A stretch of DNA of 44,773 nt from Eubacterium sp. UBA3782 (lineage in GTDB: Bacteria; Bacillota; Clostridia; Lachnospirales; Lachnospiraceae). Location: assembly GCA_002368795.1 (NCBI GenBank), contig DFFG01000075.1, positions 121,833 through 166,605 on the forward strand. Reading direction: 5' to 3'. The notes beneath the pieces are model-generated. The model was not told the origin of the DNA and did not search any database. It saw only the letters and a program-made list of their open reading frames with translations. This document shows, piece by piece, positions 40,905 to 44,773 of the stretch (the stretch's first letter is position 1; each line of letters starts with the position of its first letter). Both the position numbers and the translations under genes were made by a program.

Positions 40905-41777
40905 ATGAAAGACGGAATAGTTAAAGGCTCAGCATTTTGTATAGCTTCTGCCGTATTCTATGGTATGATGCCGCTCGCTGCGAAGGCAGCATATGCAGAT
41001 GGAGCATCGCCTTTTGCAGCAGCAGGGGTAAGGTTTTTCACCAGTTCAGTTCTTCTGCTTTTTTGGCTGAGGATCCTGCGGCATGAAGCGATACGAATTC
41101 GCGTAAATATCATACCAAACATTCTGTTCTATTCTCTCTGTTTCAGCGCGACAACAATCTGCCTGTATAATTCATATGAATACATAAGCTCCGGGCTTGC
41201 AACTACCCTGCATTTCACTTATCCAGCTTTTGTAATTATATTGTCTGTGTTAATGTTCGGTCTGCATCCTTCTCGGAGAGAGAGCCTTGCATTAGTGATG
41301 TGCCTTTGCGGTTTGGCGTTGTTTTTGGCTCCGGGAGAAGAGCTTAATATTGCCGGAATGGTTCTGGCAGTTGTGTCTGGCCTTATTTATGCTGCATATA
41401 TTGCGGTTTGCGGGCATAGGAAAGATAATCCACCTGCAGATATTATGTCCCTTTGGATATCCATTTTATGTGCAATAGAGATTCTTGGATTTGGAGCGGC
41501 CGTTGGAAGACTTACTTTTCCAAAGACTGCTCCAGGGTGGAGGGCTTTGTTTGGCCTGGCAGTGTTGTCAACAGCCGCATTTGTCCTGTTTCAATTTGGG
41601 CTTTCTCTTGTTGGACCGGTCCGGACATCACTTCTAAGTACCCTTGAGCCGGTAACCAGTATTCTAATTGGTGTTACGGTATTGGAAGAAAGGTTGACTG
41701 CCAAAATGGTAATCGGTATTCTTCTGGTACTAAGCTGTGTTGTTTTTCTTCAACTGCCTGGAAAGAAAAGAGAATAG
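40905..41777 (+). CDS. EamA/DMT-family transporter
   Basis: A 290-residue drug/metabolite-superfamily transporter with ten hydrophobic segments in two repeats of five (FCIASAVFYGMMPLAAKAAY at the start of repeat one; IAGMVLAVVSGLIYAAYIAVCG at the start of repeat two). It may export or import a metabolite linked to the locus. ATG 40905 is preceded by GGTGGGA; GTG 40896 would add three codons. It lies 51 bases after the permease gene and is followed by a good terminator, which closes the rightward operon. Confidence 0.88.
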   Translation: MKDGIVKGSAFCIASAVFYGMMPLAAKAAYADGASPFAAAGVRFFTSSVLLLFWLRILRHEAIRIRVNIIPNILFYSLCFSATTICLYNSYEYISSGLATTLHFTYPAFVIILSVLMFGLHPSRRESLALVMCLCGLALFLAPGEELNIAGMVLAVVSGLIYAAYIAVCGHRKDNPPADIMSLWISILCAIEILGFGAAVGRLTFPKTAPGWRALFGLAVLSTAAFVLFQFGLSLVGPVRTSLLSTLEPVTSILIGVTVLEERLTAKMVIGILLVLSCVVFLQLPGKKRE

Positions 41778-41838
41778 ATGACTTCGTTAAAAGACGAGCG
41801 AATCAGGCAGAGCCCTTTGGATACGTTATAGGAATTAT

Positions 41839-41862
41839 ATCCGGCCTTAGGGCCGGATTTTT
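41839..41862 (+). terminator. Intrinsic terminator of the rightward operon
   Basis: ATCCGGCC and GGCCGGAT form a perfect 8-bp stem around TTAG, followed by TTTTTC. It lies about 60 bases after the EamA gene stop. Confidence 0.85.
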
Positions 41863-41954
41863 CACATAATAAAAGAAATGAAATCACAAAAGCTTTAGCT
41901 GCACGTTGCACTGTGCCAGGATAGATAACGCACATATGCACGAAAGGGAGAAGG

Positions 41955-43322
41955 ATGCGAAAAGACAAGATTGATATGACAACAGGGAATCCGCTTTACC
42001 GAATCCTTGTATTTTCAGTTCCGCTGGTTTTCAGTAACCTGCTGCAGCAGCTTTACTCCCTGACAGATTCGGTGATTGTTGGAAGATATGCCGGGTTGAA
42101 TGCACTTGCATCTATTGGTGGCACAGGATGGGTGCGCTGGGCATTACTTGGTGTATGCACAGATTGCGCAATCGGTTTTGGAATAGCTGCTTCTCAAAGA
42201 ATAGGAGCCGGGGACCAGAGGGGATTCCGAAAGATTATAGCTGCAGCAATTGAATTTGGGTGTGCAGGTGGGATCTTATTGACATTGATCTTTCGTCTTC
42301 TGGTAGACGATATCACCACAGCGCTGCAAATTGAGGCCTCAATTCTGCCTCAGGCAAGGTTGTACTTGTCCTATATGGTCATGGCTTTGCCGATTACACT
42401 TCTTTACAATCTTATCTGCGCGATCCTCCGTTCAAACGGCAATAGTACTGGGCCATTCCTTTCTGTCGTTTTTTCTTCCGGGCTGAATGTTGTCTTGGAT
42501 CTGTATCTGGTTGCATATCTAAATAAAGGAATTCAGGGTGCGGCACAAGCGACAGTTTTTTCTCAAATGATTTCTCTTGCCATTGTTGTGTTCTTGATGG
42601 TTAGAGATGATTCGTATCATATAGAAAAGAAGGATTTGACACCTGATTATGTACTGTTTTTTGAGACAGTGAAGCTTTGGGGGCCATTGTTTTTTAACAG
42701 CATTGTATTAGCTGTTGGCGGAGTTATTGTAGATAGTCGTGTAAACATGCAGGGACCAGCTATTGCGGCCGGAATCGCAGCAGCGTCGAGATGTTATAGT
42801 TTTCTGGAAACAATTGAGAAGGCGGTTTGTTCTGGGGTTAGTGTCTATGTAGGACAAAATTATGGTGCCGAAAAACCAGACAGGATTTCTGTAGGGATGA
42901 AGTATATGGCCGCTTTTGCTTTTTTGTTCTCTGTGGCATTAGCTGTAGTCCTGCTGACTTTGGGTGATCCGATGCTTCGGCTTTTTATTGGGGAAGCAGA
43001 GGATCCGACTGTTGCAAAAACAGCTTTGGAAGCTGCATGGATCTATATTCATGTAAACTGTATCGGCGTTTTTTTCATGGTTCCCATGCATATTTTCCGG
43101 GCAGCGTTACAGTCGTTAGGGCATGCAGGTTATACATTATTAGCGGCGTGTATCCAACTTGGCGCCAGATGTTTTGCTGCTTTCTGGTTAATGGAATGGT
43201 TTGGTTTGGCAGGCCTTTGTACAGATAATGGTTTAGCATCTCTGATATGTATGCCCGTTATATTTATTCCATATTTTAGGTACATGAGGCAGGAACTGTC
43301 AAAGAAACACATGAGAAACTGA
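41955..43322 (+). CDS. MATE-family multidrug/metabolite exporter
   Basis: A 455-residue cation-coupled exporter with about 12 membrane segments in two halves. The N-terminus MTTGNPLYRILVFSVPLVFSNLLQQLYSLTDSVIVGRYAG is characteristic of the DinF/NorM-like branch common in Clostridia. GAAAGGGAGAAGG precedes ATG 41955. A terminator separates it from the EamA gene, so it has its own promoter or read-through transcription. The substrate is unknown; a link to the catabolic locus is only positional. Confidence 0.92.
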   Translation: MRKDKIDMTTGNPLYRILVFSVPLVFSNLLQQLYSLTDSVIVGRYAGLNALASIGGTGWVRWALLGVCTDCAIGFGIAASQRIGAGDQRGFRKIIAAAIEFGCAGGILLTLIFRLLVDDITTALQIEASILPQARLYLSYMVMALPITLLYNLICAILRSNGNSTGPFLSVVFSSGLNVVLDLYLVAYLNKGIQGAAQATVFSQMISLAIVVFLMVRDDSYHIEKKDLTPDYVLFFETVKLWGPLFFNSIVLAVGGVIVDSRVNMQGPAIAAGIAAASRCYSFLETIEKAVCSGVSVYVGQNYGAEKPDRISVGMKYMAAFAFLFSVALAVVLLTLGDPMLRLFIGEAEDPTVAKTALEAAWIYIHVNCIGVFFMVPMHIFRAALQSLGHAGYTLLAACIQLGARCFAAFWLMEWFGLAGLCTDNGLASLICMPVIFIPYFRYMRQELSKKHMRN

Positions 43323-43516
43323 TATGCTTCATGTAAGGATTGAAGCGTGGTTAAGTATGGTACCTTTTTCTTATTAATCAGATTGGGAAAATTGAAAGTA
43401 CAGCTGGCGCATTCTTGTGACTTATAGTCATGAGTTAGCCAGCTTTTTGGGGATGTATCCAAAGCGGAGTATGTGTTCCCGAAACGAGTCCGAGATATAC
43501 AATGCGATAAAAAAGA

Positions 43517-43556
43517 GACGCTCTGCCTGCAGGATATGCAGGCAGAAGCGTCCTTT
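43517..43556 (+). terminator. Long intrinsic terminator downstream of the MATE gene
   Basis: A stem of GACGCTctGCCTGCA with TGCAGGCagAAGCGTC (small internal asymmetry) spans 43517-43552 and is followed by CTTTCT. Apart from this, 43323-43716 contains no gene I can support. Confidence 0.75.
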
Positions 43557-43716
43557 CTCATGTGCGCCCCTATCCATTTATGTGAGCCTTTCAGGCAATT
43601 GGCAGACATCTGGAACTGTTCCATTTGTCTGCTGTCTACCCTTCGTTTGTCTGGAATGACTCTAATTTCTCATTTGCTGACTTGGGTCAGTTGTTCGAAA
43701 TGAATATTTTGCAAAG

Positions 43717-44203
43717 GAGTGACTTGGAATGGCTGTTTGTTGATTTTAAGTCAATCACACGAAACAACTTTTCCTCGATAGAGTGACTTGGAATGCGCAT
43801 GTACCGTCTTCAAGTCACTCATCTGGAGTAAGTGTGCATCAGCGGAGTGACTTGGAATAGCTGTTTGCTGTTTTTGAGTCAATCAATTACGATGAATTTT
43901 CTTCAGCAAAGTGACTTAGATTGGTCGGTTGTTGATTTTAAGTCAATCATTATGAAACGAAATTTCCTCGAGAGAGTGACTTGGAATGCACTTGTATCGT
44001 TTTCAAGTCACTCATCTGGAGTAAGTTTGCATCAGCGGAGTGACTTGGAATGGCTGTTTGCTGTTTTGAGTCAATCAATTGCGATATTTTTTCTTCGGCG
44101 GAGTGACTTAGAATGCACATGAACCGTTTTTAAGTCACTCATCCGGAGTAAGTTTGCATCAGCAGAGTGACTCAGAACTGCCATTACTGTTTTTGAGTCA
44201 AGC
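43717..44203. repeat. Array of eight 64-bp hairpin units with three-unit higher-order period
   Basis: Units begin at 43717, 43781, 43845, 43909, 43974, 44038, 44101 and 44165 (steps 64, 64, 64, 65, 64, 63, 64). Each opens GAGTGACTTGGAATG or a close variant and carries, after a 21-22 base loop, the matching arm AAGTCACTC, AAGTCAATC or GAGTCAATC, so every unit forms a 9-bp stem. A linker of about 24 bases follows. Loops and linkers fall into three types in the order A-B-C-A-B-C-B-C: the linker of type A ends TTTTCCTCGATA, B reads TCTGGAGTAAGT..GCATCAGCG, and C ends TTTTCTTCAGCA. The array ends about 40 bases before a truncated P-II-like gene. Translated frames across it are repeat artefacts. 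Confidence 0.9.
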
Positions 44204-44240
44204 TTTCAACTGAGGGCAGTTGATTCATTCACCTTCCCTT

Positions 44241-44405
44241 GCAGGAAAATCAGATATGGAAGCGTTGGAAGACAAGTTCCACTCGATAGCAAATGATACA
44301 GGAATCGCCTTTGCCATACCGTTCTCCAGCATGATCGGAAAGCTAAGCTACGGATTCTTAAGCAACGACGAAAGACTGGCAGGAGGAAATACAGGAAATG
44401 GATAA
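44241..44405 (+). pseudogene. C-terminal fragment of a P-II-like regulator
   Basis: In frame from 44241 it encodes AGKSDMEALEDKFHSIANDTG, then IAFAIPFSSMIGKLSYG and a short tail. This resembles the second half of the P-II-like protein just downstream (GHGIAFSVPVHSVVGLSDF). The N-terminal half is missing on the array side. The stop overlaps the next gene's ATG (ATGGATAA), the usual tight arrangement of such pairs, so this was once an intact operon partner cut at about 44240. Confidence 0.6.
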
Positions 44406-44739
44406 AAAATACGAAGCCGTATTCTGTGCGGTCAATGCAGGATTCGCTGACAGCGTCATGTATGCAGCAAGAAAGGCCGGAGCCAGCGGCGGAACGATCC
44501 TGAAAGGACACGGCACAACACGCACAGAAGCAACCCAGCAGTTCAATCTGGACATCGTACCCGAAAAAGATATCGTGATCATCCTCATCCCGAAGGACAT
44601 CAAAGATGCCGTTCTGAAGGAAATCTACGTACAGACCGGTCTGGAAACAGAAGGACACGGAATCGCCTTCTCCGTACCCGTACACAGCGTCGTCGGCCTG
44701 TCCGACTTCCAGGAAGATGCGGAAGAGGATGCACAGTGA
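44398..44739 (+). CDS. P-II-family nitrogen-regulator-like protein
   Basis: This 113-residue trimeric-type regulator has the ferredoxin-like P-II fold: YEAVFCAVNAGFADSVMYAARKAGASGGTILKGHGT at about 4-40, then a T-loop-like variable segment, FNLDIVPEKDIVIILIPKD and GIAFSVPVHSVVGL at the end. P-II proteins bind ATP/ADP and a signal metabolite and control a transporter or enzyme. The AGGAGG preceding lies inside the upstream fragment. The target, often a neighbouring membrane protein, is not in the window because the left side is replaced by the hairpin array. The acidic tail (EDAEEDAQ) is unusual. Confidence 0.88.
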   Translation: MDKKYEAVFCAVNAGFADSVMYAARKAGASGGTILKGHGTTRTEATQQFNLDIVPEKDIVIILIPKDIKDAVLKEIYVQTGLETEGHGIAFSVPVHSVVGLSDFQEDAEEDAQ

Positions 44740-44773
44740 CCAAACATCTGGGACGGTTGTGCGCCAGTTCGGC

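Noticed and set aside
43832..44122. 96-residue open frame across the hairpin array
   Set aside because: Its peptide repeats (SDLEW, VTWN) simply mirror the DNA repeat, and it has no ribosome site.
43717..44203. CRISPR array
   Set aside because: The intervening sequences are not unique spacers: they fall into three recurring types, and the conserved part is a split inverted repeat. No cas genes are present.

Overview
The window reads as a chromosomal segment of a Gram-positive Clostridia-type bacterium, most likely Lachnospiraceae or a close relative. Support comes from strong Shine-Dalgarno sites (AAGGAGG type), sigma-A promoters, a class B sortase, BIG2-type secreted protein domains, a GlnQ-type amino-acid ABC transporter and P-II-like regulators. 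The taxonomic call is inference. I saw no rRNA, tRNA or CRISPR array.

Layout. (1) 202-1930: a small secreted protein with a possible LPAAG sorting signal and a class B sortase. (2) 2021-16512: an AT-rich capsule/exopolysaccharide locus. It holds an initiating sugar-phosphate transferase, three glycosyltransferases, an EpsG-like polymerase, a flippase, UDP-GlcNAc 2-epimerase and a DUF1919 protein. It also carries two copies of a pair made of a polysaccharide pyruvyl transferase-family protein and a [4Fe-4S]/'F420 hydrogenase beta'-family protein. A 745-bp decayed stretch follows the first gene and includes the ghost of a second sugar-transferase 3' end. (3) 16540-27738: an accessory island. 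It has a non-housekeeping RNase III with two dsRNA-binding domains, a TIR + caspase-like protease pair resembling type IV Thoeris anti-phage defence, an XRE regulator, a REP-associated tyrosine transposase (RAYT) abutting comM and dprA, a HigBA toxin-antitoxin pair, several truncated genes and a family of short palindromic repeats at breakpoints. (4) 27761-31858 (minus): a 1365-residue secreted protein with an internal duplication. (5) 32443-43322: a divergent catabolic/transport locus. lacI, a cupin and a uroporphyrinogen-decarboxylase-family gene run leftward. An ABC ATPase, two xylose-isomerase-like TIM barrels, a second cupin, a substrate-binding lipoprotein, a permease, an EamA transporter and a MATE exporter run rightward. 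(6) 43717-44203: an array of eight 64-bp hairpin units with a three-unit higher-order period, ending beside a truncated P-II-like gene and an intact one.

How parts work together. Region 2 should make, flip and polymerise an undecaprenyl-linked repeat unit containing a HexNAc derived from UDP-GlcNAc epimerisation and possibly pyruvylated or otherwise modified sugars. Region 3 combines immunity with single-stranded-DNA functions. Three similar boxes (ACGANNNNATNCG) at 20284, 22416 and 22934 suggest the XRE protein may control itself and the RAYT-comM-dprA unit. Region 5 looks like one LacI-controlled unit, with palindromic and direct-repeat candidate operators between two good divergent promoters.

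The strongest points for follow-up are the TIR-caspase system, the two-dsRBD RNase III with its hairpin-occluded start, the 64-bp hairpin array, the doubled pyruvyl-transferase/iron-sulfur pair, and the palindromes that sit exactly where genes are truncated.
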